Assembly: GCF_000379465.1 (NCBI RefSeq)
Contig: NZ_KB905403.1
Coordinates: 502,452-566,451 of the forward strand
Origin: Sciscionella marina DSM 45152
GTDB lineage: Bacteria; Actinomycetota; Actinomycetes; Mycobacteriales; Pseudonocardiaceae
Direction: 5' to 3'
DNA length: 64,000 bases
Shown: one piece after another, positions 43,232-51,667 of the stretch
Layout of the letters: each line of letters begins with the position of its first letter
Position numbering within the stretch: the first letter of the stretch is position 1
Notes under the pieces: generated by a model
Told to the model about the DNA's origin: nothing
The model's database searches: none
What the model saw: the letters and a program-made list of their open reading frames with translations, nothing else
Program-made: the position numbers and the translations under genes

Positions 43232-43572
43232 AGATTGATATCACCGTGCACATCACGGGCTTGGATGAGTGTACCGACATCGCCGGATACCTGATTGTTG
43301 ACCGAACCATCACCCGCCTGCTGGGTCACTCTGATCTTTTCCCATTCGGCGCGCAGTTCCGTCTTGAATTCGGCATCATCGTTTTCGGCCCGGTCCAGTC
43401 GCTGCGCGACCGCCTCGATGTACTGCTCGTCCTCCGGCCGCTCTGTCGCTGCCTCGAGCTCGGCGAGGGCTTCCTTGTCACCCGAGAACTTCTTTCGCAC
43501 GAGGTCGTAGAGGCCCGTAGCCGCCTTGCCCGCGAGTGCGGCCGCGATGGAGATGAGAATCGGCTCGGGCAT
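43228..43572 (-). CDS. Small helical protein with C-terminal RHIM-like amyloid motif (putative NLR effector)
   Basis: 114 residues from the ATG at 43572 (GGGAG 8 bp upstream). The N-terminal part is predicted helical: a hydrophobic helix ISIAAALAGKAATGLYDLV (about 8-26), then charged helices to about residue 85 (AELEAATERP, AVAQRLDRAE, ELRAEWEKI). The last 22 residues (93-114: NQVSGDVGTL, IQARDVHGDINL) align without gaps to residues 6-27 of the NLR-like protein with 14 identities. Proteins with a helical or pore-forming N-terminus and a C-terminal amyloid motif are the known executioners of bacterial and fungal NLR amyloid signalling. Inference: templated by the NLR motif, it assembles and acts at the membrane. 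Operon with the GT-B-like gene. Confidence 0.75.
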   Translation of the reverse strand: MPEPILISIAAALAGKAATGLYDLVRKKFSGDKEALAELEAATERPEDEQYIEAVAQRLDRAENDDAEFKTELRAEWEKIRVTQQAGDGSVNNQVSGDVGTLIQARDVHGDINL

Positions 43573-43890
43573 CGAAGACTCCCTTCGCGTGCTGTCGTGG
43601 CGTTACCTGCCAAACGTAGCAGCAATCAGACCGCCATCGGGGCAGCACAATCACGATGCCTGTGCGGACTGCCACCGGCCGCACAAGAGCGAACGGGTGG
43701 CGAGGGTGTCCCGGTGCCCGTCCCGGAACTCTCGCGAACACGGCAGGTCCCGGGACGGTTTCGGGATGATTCGACCTCGGCGAACGCGGGCGCGAGTCGA
43801 TCGTCCCGGTATCGAGGGATTACCGGACGGCACGAGCACCGGCAGACGGCAGCCCGAGACGCGCCATCGACATCCACGAGGGTGTTGGCG
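43573..43890. other. Upstream region of the effector operon
   Basis: 318 bp with no supported gene. It must hold the promoter for the effector/GT-B operon. I found no strong consensus promoter and no clear operator or terminator. Confidence 0.45.
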
Positions 43891-44820
43891 TCAATGCCGG
43901 GCCCAGGAATCGGGTCGAGTGCCGTCGATATCGGTGAAACCGTAGTCGCGGGCGAGGTCAGCCACGGTCACCGAACGCTGGTTCCACCGCGCCCGGTCCG
44001 GGTCCGCGGCCAGCGCGGCGACACCGCGGCCGACATAACGCGGTGATTCGGACGTCTCGAACCCCTCGGGAGCCGCGGGATAGCCGGCGACCGATCCCTC
44101 CAGAGCATCACGCCAATTTTCCTCAGTCACCCCGAAGTTCTCCAACATGATCTCGGAACGCAGCCAACCCGGTGTGAGCGCGAGCGCGGTCGCCCCAACG
44201 GGTTCGAGCTCGTGTCCTTGGGAGAATCCCAGCCGGTTCACCGCAACCTTCGTGAGGTCGTAGTACACCGAAATCCGGTACTGGTCGGCGTTGAACGCGG
44301 CAGTGCCGTCGGTGATCTCCACCAGCAGCCCCCCGGGCCGGTCGATCACCAGCGGCAGCAGGTGATGCGAGGTGACCAGGTGGGTCTCGATCGCCAACCG
44401 CAGAATCCGCAGACCGGTATCCAGGTCGTGGCGCCAGACCGGCGTGTTCCACGTCGGCGGCGGGCCCTTGAGCACCTCAGCACCCCAGATGCTGTTCACC
44501 AGCACATCGACGTGGCCGTACTCCGTGCGCAGCCGCTCGGCCAATCGGGTTACCTGCTCAGATTCGAGGTGATCGACCTGGACCGCCACACCCACACCGC
44601 CCGAGCGAGTGACCAGCTCGGCGGTCTCCTCGATCGTTTCCGAACGATCGTAATCCGAGCGGACCGAGGGATCTCCGGAGCTGCTGGTGCGCCCGGTGCA
44701 GATCACCGTCGCACCTGCTTCACCCAAGCCGGCTGCGATACCCCTGCCCGCGCCGCGGGTCGCGCCAGCCACCACCGCCACCTTGCCACGAAGCGCGTCA
44801 CGATCCGGCGACCACATCAC
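43891..44820 (-). CDS. Short-chain dehydrogenase/reductase
   Basis: 309 residues: AVVAGATRGAGRGIAAGL near 15, VICTGRTSSSG, LVNSIWGAE in place of NNAG, and the catalytic Tyr-x3-Lys in YYDLTKVAVNRL. The long insert between the cofactor motif and the NAG strand and the VLVNSIWG variant are typical of a group of uncharacterised SDRs (DHRS1-like). Starts ATG-ATG at 44820/44817. Divergent from the MetE-like gene. Role unknown. Confidence 0.85.
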   Translation of the reverse strand: MMWSPDRDALRGKVAVVAGATRGAGRGIAAGLGEAGATVICTGRTSSSGDPSVRSDYDRSETIEETAELVTRSGGVGVAVQVDHLESEQVTRLAERLRTEYGHVDVLVNSIWGAEVLKGPPPTWNTPVWRHDLDTGLRILRLAIETHLVTSHHLLPLVIDRPGGLLVEITDGTAAFNADQYRISVYYDLTKVAVNRLGFSQGHELEPVGATALALTPGWLRSEIMLENFGVTEENWRDALEGSVAGYPAAPEGFETSESPRYVGRGVAALAADPDRARWNQRSVTVADLARDYGFTDIDGTRPDSWARH

Positions 44821-45053
44821 CGAAGTCTCTCAGAGCATGCACTCGGATAGCCAGAGCGACGCCCAGAAAGTGCCCGCTACGGTCGACACCGGCCCCGCCG
44901 ATCGGCGCTGGTCGGGACCGAAACCGGTCCCCTGCCCGTGTCGATTCGACCTATGGTTCTCGAATCTGCGGCTACCATAGGAAAAGACAGGGCCGATACC
45001 TTGATCATCAGAGTCGGGCTCGTCCGCCGAGCCCCCATGGTGTGAGGAGGAGT

Positions 45054-46169
45054 ATGTCCGTGCGAGCTGTCCCGCCATTCCGGGCGGACCATGTCGGCAG
45101 TCTGCTGCGGCCTCGTGAGCTGCGTGAGGCCCGTAGGCGGCACGCAAGCGGTCAGATCACCGATGTCGAACTACACCTGGTCGAGGACGAAGCGATCCGC
45201 CAGGTGGTTCGTCAGCAGGCAGACATCGGGCTGGCGAGCGCGACCGACGGCGAGTTCCGGCGTTCGTCTTGGCACATGGATTTCATCTACCAGCTCGGCG
45301 GTGTGACGCCATCCGACGAGCAGATGCACGTGCGGTTCCAGAACGACGATGGCGGCATCGAGTTTTCGCCCTCGGCCACTGCGATCACCGACAGGATCGC
45401 GTTGGAGCAGACGATCTTCGCGGATGACTTCCGGTTTCTGGCAGGCGAGACGAACGCGACGGCGAAGCTCACGATTCCGTCGCCGAGCATGGTGCATTAC
45501 CGCGGGGGTTCCGCCCAGATCGACCGTTCGGTATATCCGAACAACGAGGAGTTCTGGACCGACCTGTCGGCCGCTTACGCCGCGCAGATACGAAACATGG
45601 CGCAGCTGGGGTGCCGGTACTTGCAGCTGGACGATACGAGCCTGGCCTACCTGAATGATCCGCGACAGCGCGCGATGATGTCCGAGCGGGGTGAGGACGG
45701 GGAGCACCAGCACGAGCGATACATCCGGCAACTCAACGCCGCACTGGCCGGCCGGCCGGAGGGCATGTGGGTGACCACGCACATGTGCCGCGGCAACTTT
45801 CAGTCTTCCTGGGTGGCCGAGGGCAGCTATGAGTTCGTAGCGGAAGTGTTGTTCAACGAGCTCGACGTGGACGGCTTCTTCATGGAGTTCGACGACGAAC
45901 GCTCCGGCGGGTTCGAACCGCTCCGGTTCGTCCCCGAAGGCAAGCAGGTCGTGCTGGGGCTGGTCACCACCAAGCACGGTGAACTGGAGGCGAAAGACGA
46001 GCTCAAACGCCGGGTCGAGCAGGCAAGCAAGTTCGTACCACTGGAACAGCTGTGCCTGTCACCGCAATGCGGCTTCTCCTCCACCGAAGAAGGCAATAAC
46101 CTCACCGAAGCCCAGCAATGGGCGAAGCTCGCCCGCATCGTCGAAACCGCGGAAGAAATCTGGGGATGA
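45054..46169 (+). CDS. MetE-like cobalamin-independent methyltransferase (C-terminal-domain type)
   Basis: 371 residues from the ATG at 45054, preceded by a strong GAGGAGG site; the GTG at 45042 lies within that site. Single-domain MetE homologue: RADHVGSLLRP, ATDGEFRRSSWHMDF, TIPSPSMVHYRG, LQLDDTSLAYL. Zinc ligands are seen in THMCRGN (His and Cys), FMEFDDERSG (Glu) and LSPQCGFSS (Cys). It lacks the N-terminal half of full MetE (about 750 residues), so it probably transfers methyl groups between unusual donors and thiols rather than making methionine from folate. Confidence 0.85.
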   Translation: MSVRAVPPFRADHVGSLLRPRELREARRRHASGQITDVELHLVEDEAIRQVVRQQADIGLASATDGEFRRSSWHMDFIYQLGGVTPSDEQMHVRFQNDDGGIEFSPSATAITDRIALEQTIFADDFRFLAGETNATAKLTIPSPSMVHYRGGSAQIDRSVYPNNEEFWTDLSAAYAAQIRNMAQLGCRYLQLDDTSLAYLNDPRQRAMMSERGEDGEHQHERYIRQLNAALAGRPEGMWVTTHMCRGNFQSSWVAEGSYEFVAEVLFNELDVDGFFMEFDDERSGGFEPLRFVPEGKQVVLGLVTTKHGELEAKDELKRRVEQASKFVPLEQLCLSPQCGFSSTEEGNNLTEAQQWAKLARIVETAEEIWG

Positions 46170-46214
46170 ACCTCCTCGCGCCTCCAAGGCGCGCAACCGC
46201 GGCCGACGATACGG

Positions 46215-46421
46215 TCAGCGCCCGCTGCGGGCTCGCGAACTCAGCGCGGCGTTCACATCCTCGGCACCGTCGAACTGCCGCTCCGGCAGGGCGCACAGAT
46301 GACCAAGCAGGTCGTCGTCCGCGCCTTCTGCCGCGGCGTGCAGGATCACTGTCCTGCGATCACACGGATACTCGAGCCCGCCAAGCGTCGTGGCCAGCGA
46401 GTCGGTGTTCAGGTTGTCCAC
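46215..46421 (-). CDS. DUF2795-domain protein
   Basis: 68 residues from a GTG at 46421 (AAGAAGGGA upstream). The pattern GGLEYPCDRRTVILHAAAEG followed by DLLGHLCALPERQFDGAEDV is the DUF2795 domain: a small helical protein found in many Actinobacteria. Function unknown; abundant in stress-linked loci. Third of three small minus-strand genes (46924 to 46215) spaced 44 and 30 bp apart. Confidence 0.75.
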   Translation of the reverse strand: MDNLNTDSLATTLGGLEYPCDRRTVILHAAAEGADDDLLGHLCALPERQFDGAEDVNAALSSRARSGR

Positions 46422-46451
46422 GGTGCTGATCCCTTCTTGCGCAAGACCGGG

Positions 46452-46709
46452 CTACGCGCCGCTGCCCACCGAGTCGGCGGCCTGCTCGCCATGCGGAACG
46501 CCGGCCCGGCGAGCGCAGTGCGCACAGCAGAAGAACCGTCCCTCGATTTGGACCCCGTGTCCGATCACCCGGCACGAGCAGTGCTCGCAGACCGGGGCGA
46601 GCCGGTGCACGGCGCACTCGAACGAATCGAACACGTGCCGTCCGCCATCCTGCGTGCGAATCTCGAAGACCATCGCGTAGTCGTTGCCGCATACCTCACA
46701 CTCGGACAT
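46452..46709 (-). CDS. Cysteine-rich zinc-ribbon / prokaryotic metallothionein-like protein
   Basis: 85 residues from the ATG at 46709 with GAGGAGAGAGG just upstream. Cysteines fall as C-x2-C (MSECEVCGN), FECAVH, CEHCSC, and FFCCAHCARR, eight or more likely metal ligands, with a His. The family is annotated as zinc-ribbon or metallothionein-like. It probably stores or senses zinc, or serves as a redox protein. Sits next to a DUF2795 gene, a pairing seen in other actinomycetes. Confidence 0.75.
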   Translation of the reverse strand: MSECEVCGNDYAMVFEIRTQDGGRHVFDSFECAVHRLAPVCEHCSCRVIGHGVQIEGRFFCCAHCARRAGVPHGEQAADSVGSGA

Positions 46710-46753
46710 GCCTCTCTCCTCTCGTCGCGCACAGCTCTGTGCAGGACGGTCGA

Positions 46754-46924
46754 TCACGCCCCGCCGCGCGCACTTCGTCGCCGCCCGGGGACTCGGTGAA
46801 CGTCGAGGACGCCGAGCTTGGGGACGTTCTCCATGAACCGCGAGGGAATCCTCGAACCGGGTGCACTGATCGTCGGCGCTGGGACGCCGACGCCGGTATC
46901 GATCACTCCGGTCATCGGGTTCAT
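46754..46924 (-). CDS. Small hypothetical protein
   Basis: 56 residues from an ATG at 46924 with a good AGGGAGGT ribosome-binding site. The product is basic and proline-rich (for example VPAPTISAPGSRIPSRF, then LDVHRVPGRRRSARGG) with no domain I recognise. The translation signal and same-strand position before the zinc-ribbon gene (44 bp) favour a real gene, but coding bias cannot settle it. Confidence 0.4.
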   Translation of the reverse strand: MNPMTGVIDTGVGVPAPTISAPGSRIPSRFMENVPKLGVLDVHRVPGRRRSARGGA

Positions 46925-47593
46925 CCGGACCTCCCTGACGGCCCGGCGGCTCACCTCCCGGGTACCCGCGACGATGCCGTGGAAACCCCACGGGTCTGTG
47001 CCGCACGCACGTATTGCCCGAGCCGTGCGGACCAGCCGGTCGGACAGCCCCGCGGCCTCCTTTCGCCTCGGCGGTGTGGCCGCAACCGCGCCTTGACCGG
47101 CACGCAAGAGGGCGGCCCCGTGAATATCTGCGCGTAGCTGTCGCGATTTGCGTCCAGCGGTCCGGTCGTCACGCTGGTTCTTGTCGGTGCGGAACGAACC
47201 GCCGGATCATAGGCGCGGTCTGCCCGGTGGCGTGGGCCGTGCACGCAGCGGTCACCAGGAAGGCCGCGCCGACGACGTGGTGGGCGGCGACTGCACCGAT
47301 TGCCACCGCGATCCGCATTCCCGGATAGTTTGCGGGTTCCGCATGCCGGATAATGCACAAAAACAACAAGTAGGACAAGAAGTCCACGAGCCAAGACCTC
47401 GGCACGGCCGATACGTGCCGACAGGAATACCAAGGTCGCGACGAAGAGCAGACAGACGTGGCACCCGAACCAGGTGGGCTCAGGGGTCTCGGCGCCGCCG
47501 GGGCCTGTGTCTCGTGATGTTGGGTGCACTGGCTCCGTCACCGTTCGAGCGGATCGGTGACCATCGAGATCGATCACGGCGGGCACGGACGAG
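46925..47593. other. Long stretch without an intact gene; possible decayed membrane protein
   Basis: 669 bp. On the minus strand two frames hold hydrophobic segments that would join in order: HVCLLFVATLVFLSARIG with LLVLLVVFVHYP (about 47380-47490), then AVAIGAVAAHHVVGAAFLV (about 47230-47320). This could be a small membrane protein broken by a frameshift. Nothing else is supported. Confidence 0.35.
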
Positions 47594-48124
47594 GTGGATC
47601 TGTTGACCACTGAGGAAGCACACCAGCAACGGCTCACCCGCAACGTCAACGAACTGCTGCAGGAACTGCGGGTGGCACAGGCCGGGGTGCAAATACTGTT
47701 CGGTTTCCTCCTGGCGGTTGCTTTCACAGATACTGACGCACGTGCCGGCACGGACATCCACACCATCCACGTTGTCACCGTCATGCTCACCACCTTCTCG
47801 ACGGCATTACTGATCGCACCCGCAGCGTGGCATCGCATGCTGTTCCGACGAGGGCAGAGAGCACGAATCGTCCGCGTCGCGAACCGTTGCGCGGTCGCCG
47901 GGCTCGGCTTTCCGGCCGCCGCGATGACCGGCACCGTCCTCTTACTCACCAAGATCGTCCTCGGCGGCACGCCTGCCATCCTGCTCACCGCCGCAACAGC
48001 CACGATATTCACCATATTGTGGTTTGCCACGCCACTGCAGTGTCGCTGTTCGGTCGCAGAAGCCACACCGGTCGATGAACGTGACCGGCGGCCAAAGGAT
48101 GGCTCCGAATCCGGCAAGGTGTAG
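47594..48124 (+). CDS. DUF6328-family membrane protein
   Basis: 176 residues from a GTG at 47594. LTRNVNELLQELRVAQAGVQILFGFLLAVAF is the characteristic start, followed by four hydrophobic segments (VVTVMLTTFSTALLIAP, GLGFPAAAMTGTVLLLTK, LLTAATATIFTILW) and a charged tail. These small four-helix membrane proteins are frequent in Actinobacteria near stress genes; function unknown. Stands alone on the plus strand. Confidence 0.75.
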   Translation: MDLLTTEEAHQQRLTRNVNELLQELRVAQAGVQILFGFLLAVAFTDTDARAGTDIHTIHVVTVMLTTFSTALLIAPAAWHRMLFRRGQRARIVRVANRCAVAGLGFPAAAMTGTVLLLTKIVLGGTPAILLTAATATIFTILWFATPLQCRCSVAEATPVDERDRRPKDGSESGKV

Positions 48125-48528
48125 TTCCGAGGGCGGCGATCCACAGCATCATGGTTGTAGCCGCCCGCTACTGTTCGGCTCTGCCGGTGGCGTGAGTGGC
48201 CAGGATCGTAGCGGCCCGGACAACTGGATCGCATCGCGTACTTCGCCGCGGACCGTGATGTCATGGATGTGGCTGTCGCTTCGAGGGAGTCGCGAGTAGG
48301 CGACCGCCGACACGGAACGGTCGGCGCTGCGCCGCCAATCGACGGGGCGGTGCAGATGATCTGAGCCCTTTGCGGAGCGGAACGCCCGCTGACGTCGGAA
48401 CGGCGGCCAACGGATTCGAAATCGGCTCACCATCGGTGAGGTCGTCGGGGTTTACCGGACTCGCTGTGCGGGTAACGCATCGACTCGACCGTTCGCGGCC
48501 GTGTGCGATCGGATGAAAGGGGCGCCCC
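48125..48528. other. Intergenic stretch, nothing recognised
   Basis: 404 bp between the DUF6328 and dodecin operon genes. No supported gene, hairpin or repeat. The promoter of the dodecin unit must lie in its right part; GAAAGGGG (about 48517) is the ribosome-binding site of the next gene. Confidence 0.45.
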
Positions 48529-48786
48529 ATGACGAACAAGAAGAAGGCCAAGAAATGGGGACTGCGCAGTCGCCATTACGCCGAACGTGCCGAAGCGGCC
48601 GCTGACCGGTCCGAAGCGGCCGTGGCGCGCATCGTCGAGCTGTCCGAGCATACCGGCGCCGTGGCCGATGAGCATGACCATCGACCCCCGGTCTACACCG
48701 CCGCGCGGGAGACCGATTCCGTCCCCGCGGCTGCTGAGGTGCCCTCGGCGGGAGGACCGGATCAGGAAAGGAATTCGTATGGCTGA
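48529..48786 (+). CDS. Small hypothetical protein upstream of dodecin
   Basis: 85 residues with a strong ribosome-binding site. Lysine-rich start (TNKKKAKKWGL), an alanine/glutamate helix (YAERAEAAADRSEAAVARIV), then an acidic, disordered tail. No known domain. Its last codons overlap the dodecin ATG by 8 bp, so the two are translated together. Possibly an accessory of the flavin-storage protein, but that is guesswork from position. Confidence 0.6.
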   Translation: MTNKKKAKKWGLRSRHYAERAEAAADRSEAAVARIVELSEHTGAVADEHDHRPPVYTAARETDSVPAAAEVPSAGGPDQERNSYG

Positions 48787-48997
48787 CAATGTGTACCGGG
48801 TGACCGAATTGGTCGGCAGTTCGCAGGTGAGCCTGCAGGAAGCGATCCAGGGCGCCGTGCGACGGGCGAGTTCGACGCTGCGGGAAGTGAGCTGGTTCGA
48901 AGTGTCCGGGATTCGTGGACATGTCGCGGATGGTGCTGTCGCGCATTTCCAGGTGACGGTGAAAGTGGGCTTCACGATCGAGGACACCAAGGATTAG
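48779..48997 (+). CDS. Dodecin-family flavin-binding protein
   Basis: 72 residues from the ATG at 48779 (GGAAAGG 6 bp upstream). NVYRVTELVGSSQVSLQEAI, RASSTLREVSWFEV, and the HFQVTVKVGF strand are the dodecin fold. Family members assemble as 12-mers that store and protect FMN or riboflavin; the Trp of SWFEV stacks on the flavin. Its stop lies 3 bp from the end of the convergent antiporter gene. Confidence 0.9.
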   Translation: MADNVYRVTELVGSSQVSLQEAIQGAVRRASSTLREVSWFEVSGIRGHVADGAVAHFQVTVKVGFTIEDTKD

Positions 48998-49000
48998 CGT

Positions 49001-50242
49001 TCAGGCGGGTCGGTGGATGCCGCGGCGTTCCAGCCATTGCATGATCGGCCCCGAAGCGACACCGTGCACGACGACAGAGGCGGTTACCGTCAAGGCGGTG
49101 ATCCGCCACAAGGAGTCCTGCCCGGAGAACGAGGCCATGCCGAGTGCGAACGACAGGTAGTAAATGCTGCCGATACCGCGCACACCGAAGAAGGCGATCG
49201 CCGCCGCGGCGGGCTTTTTCGCCGGGGCACCAAGCAGGGCCAGCCACCCGAGCAGCGGCCGGGCCACCAGCACCGCGAACCCGGCGATCAGGACCTCGAC
49301 GAGCCGTACCCCGGTCAGCAGTCCGTCACCGATCGCGACGCCGAGCCCCGCGAGGGCGATCACCACGTAGAGCCGCTCCAACTGTTCGCCGAACTGGTGC
49401 AGGATCTGATGGTATCCATGGGATCGTTCGCTGTAGCGCACCGTGACCGCGGCGACGAACACGGCAAGGAAACCGAGCCCGTGCACGAATTCCGCGAGGG
49501 CGTATGGCAAGGCGGCGATCGCGACTATCGCGAGTCCGTCGGAGTATTCGCTCAACCGCACCTGATCGTGCGAGACGCGGAACATCAGCCAGCCGAGCAG
49601 CCCGCCGCAGATCACCCCGACGAGTACACCGAGTCCGATCCGCACGACCACGTCAAGCAGCACGAATCGCCCCCAGTCGACCGCGGGGGTCTCGACGAGC
49701 GCGACCGCGGCGAGCACGAATGGCATCGCGCAGGCGTCGTTGAGTCCTGCCTCGGTTGTCAGCGTGAAACGCACTTCGTTGTCCTTGCTGGCCCCCGGTG
49801 CGGGCACCTGCACGTCACTGGCGAGTACGGGGTCGGTCGGCGAGAGCGCGGCGCCGAGCAGCAGGGCCGCGGCCGGGGCCAGCCCGGCCGCCCACCAGCC
49901 GAGCACCGCGATCATCGCGATCGATAACGGAAGAGTGATCGCGAGCAACCGCATGGTGGAACGCCAACCACGCCAGCTCAACACCCGGTCCGACTTGAGG
50001 CCCGCGCTCGCCAAGGCCAGCAGCAGCCCGAACTCCGCGAAACGTTGCACGGCATCCAGATGCAGGCGCGGGTCCACATCGGCACCATGCGGCATGATCG
50101 GAAGCAGGCCGAGGATGATCCCGACGACGAGCATCACCAGCGGCATCGAAAGGGGCCGGTTCTTGAGGATCCTCGGCAGCACGGCGGCCAGCAAGGCCAG
50201 CACTCCGGCAGCCCCGAGTACGGCGATCAGCATGGTTCCCAT
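49001..50242 (-). CDS. CPA1-type monovalent cation/proton antiporter
   Basis: 413 residues with about twelve membrane segments. GAALSPTDPVLASDVQV, with the TDP of the unwound helix, and EAGLNDACAMPFVL, with the paired Asn-Asp of the transport site, are diagnostic of NhaP-like CPA1 antiporters; FFGVRGIGSIYYL is the Arg-containing TM11. It exports Na+ or K+ against H+. No cytoplasmic TrkA domain follows. Convergent with dodecin (3 bp). Confidence 0.9.
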   Translation of the reverse strand: MGTMLIAVLGAAGVLALLAAVLPRILKNRPLSMPLVMLVVGIILGLLPIMPHGADVDPRLHLDAVQRFAEFGLLLALASAGLKSDRVLSWRGWRSTMRLLAITLPLSIAMIAVLGWWAAGLAPAAALLLGAALSPTDPVLASDVQVPAPGASKDNEVRFTLTTEAGLNDACAMPFVLAAVALVETPAVDWGRFVLLDVVVRIGLGVLVGVICGGLLGWLMFRVSHDQVRLSEYSDGLAIVAIAALPYALAEFVHGLGFLAVFVAAVTVRYSERSHGYHQILHQFGEQLERLYVVIALAGLGVAIGDGLLTGVRLVEVLIAGFAVLVARPLLGWLALLGAPAKKPAAAAIAFFGVRGIGSIYYLSFALGMASFSGQDSLWRITALTVTASVVVHGVASGPIMQWLERRGIHRPA

Positions 50243-50285
50243 TCTGCAGCCGGCGCCGCGTCTCCCGCCCGTGCGGCGATGATGG

Positions 50286-50429
50286 TCATGATCGCTGCTC
50301 GTCGACCGGGGCCGTCGTCAGCAGATCCTGCCGGTAGTCGTTGGGCAGCTGCGCGACCAGATCGTCGAACTCTCCTTGGGTCACATCGGTCTTCGGGTAT
50401 CCCCGGCTGACCTCATGGCTGTCACTCAC
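50286..50429 (-). CDS. Short protein, DUF2267-like tail
   Basis: 47 residues from a GTG at 50429 with GGGAGGTGG upstream. GEFDDLVAQLPNDYRQDLL resembles the end of the DUF2267 repeat (DLAAQLP...LL), but the rest of that domain is missing. Either a mini-version or a remnant. It lies 43 bp upstream of the antiporter gene on the same strand. Confidence 0.45.
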   Translation of the reverse strand: MSDSHEVSRGYPKTDVTQGEFDDLVAQLPNDYRQDLLTTAPVDEQRS

Positions 50430-50688
50430 CGTTCCCACCTCCCTCAGAATCAACGCAGGGGTGATACCCACATCGAGCGGATGCGTAACCTCACACCATC
50501 CTTCCCGAGGGCGCACGGTGGCATGAGCGACGAAGCAAGGCGGCCGGGGAGTGCCCCGGCCGGTTTCTCGGCTTTCGAGGACCTGGCCCTTCCGAGGACC
50601 TGGCCTGGATTCGAGGATGACGCTGTCCCGCCGCGCCTGACCCGATGTCGATCTGGCTCCGGTAGACGAGCCTCATGAACCGGACTCT

Positions 50689-51288
50689 CTAGGTGGCTCG
50701 TTCGTTCGGTTCGGCTGCGTCGATGATGGTTCGGCGCTGTTTGTGCCGTTGTTCGTAGGTGGCCACCGCCGAACGCTGGTTCGGTGAGAGCTCGCGCAGC
50801 CGTGGCACGATCTCATCGACGGTCATCTCGTCATAAGCCGGCCAGGGCTCCGTGCCACGCAGCTCATCGATACGCCGTAATACGGTGGTCCGGGCTTGGT
50901 GTTCGGCTTCGTAGCCCTCGACTTGGTGCAGTTCACGTTGCGAAAGGGGCGGCAGCTGCGGGAGTAGCTGTTCGACGTTGAAGCTGTTGTAGTCGGCGAT
51001 GGGTAGGTCTTCGGCGTTGCTCGTCAGACCCGCGGCTTCGCCTTCGACGGGGGCGAAACCGGGGATCCGGCGCGCCGTTTCCCGTGCCTTGCGAGCCTGC
51101 CGACGTCCCGCGCGCCCTGTTCGGGTCAGCACGTCTTCGCCGCGCCGCGCCAGCTCCGAATAGAACTCATCGGCCCGTCCTGTCCAGCTAGCACGATCCT
51201 GCCAAGCCTGCGCGAACTGTTCCTGGAGCCAGTCGGCTGCCCCGAGCGTGGCGGCTGCGATCCTCCTTGCTTGCTGCCGTGTATTCAT
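50689..51288 (-). CDS. Protein with two DUF8129-like repeats
   Basis: 199 residues from the ATG at 51288 (TAGGAGT 6 bp upstream). A helical N-terminal half (ATLGAADWLQEQFAQAW, basic stretch near 75) is followed by two related units: LPIADYNSFNVEQLLPQL with YEAEHQARTTVLRRI, and WPAYDEMTVDEIVPRL with YEQRHKQRRTII. The unit matches the DUF8129 repeat of lipid-droplet-associated and related actinobacterial proteins. Function unknown; membrane or lipid association is possible. No coupled neighbours. Confidence 0.65.
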   Translation of the reverse strand: MNTRQQARRIAAATLGAADWLQEQFAQAWQDRASWTGRADEFYSELARRGEDVLTRTGRAGRRQARKARETARRIPGFAPVEGEAAGLTSNAEDLPIADYNSFNVEQLLPQLPPLSQRELHQVEGYEAEHQARTTVLRRIDELRGTEPWPAYDEMTVDEIVPRLRELSPNQRSAVATYEQRHKQRRTIIDAAEPNERAT

Positions 51289-51667
51289 GCGGGACTCCTA
51301 CTGTCGTGGCGTAGCGGATGAGTACCCGGTCACTCGGGGGCTTACACATCGGCCTGCCGGTTGCCGGAAGGGACGCTCGGGTACTCGTGCGCCGCTGGCG
51401 GGTCGCCGGATTGTCCGAGGGAGGCGCGCTCGATCGTGTAAGAGCGGGCGAAAGCGACCAAGGACCAGGATCCGTTCGGGACCGAGCTGGACGTCAACGG
51501 CGCGCGTAAGCGTCCTCGCCTTCTTGCGCTTGGTCTTGGCCCGGTTCTCCAGCAGCGGATGATTTCCTTGATCGGGCTCCGGTCCAGGGCGCCGGACCGT
51601 ACGCCCAGCGTCAAGACCTTCCCGGTGACTGCTCGGACAGGCCGCGCAAGGCCGCAGGGTTTCCGGG
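51289..51667. other. Intergenic stretch, nothing recognised
   Basis: 379 bp between the DUF8129 protein gene and the end of the oxidoreductase gene, both on the minus strand. Open frames exist only through high GC; no domain, hairpin or repeat is supported. Confidence 0.45.
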
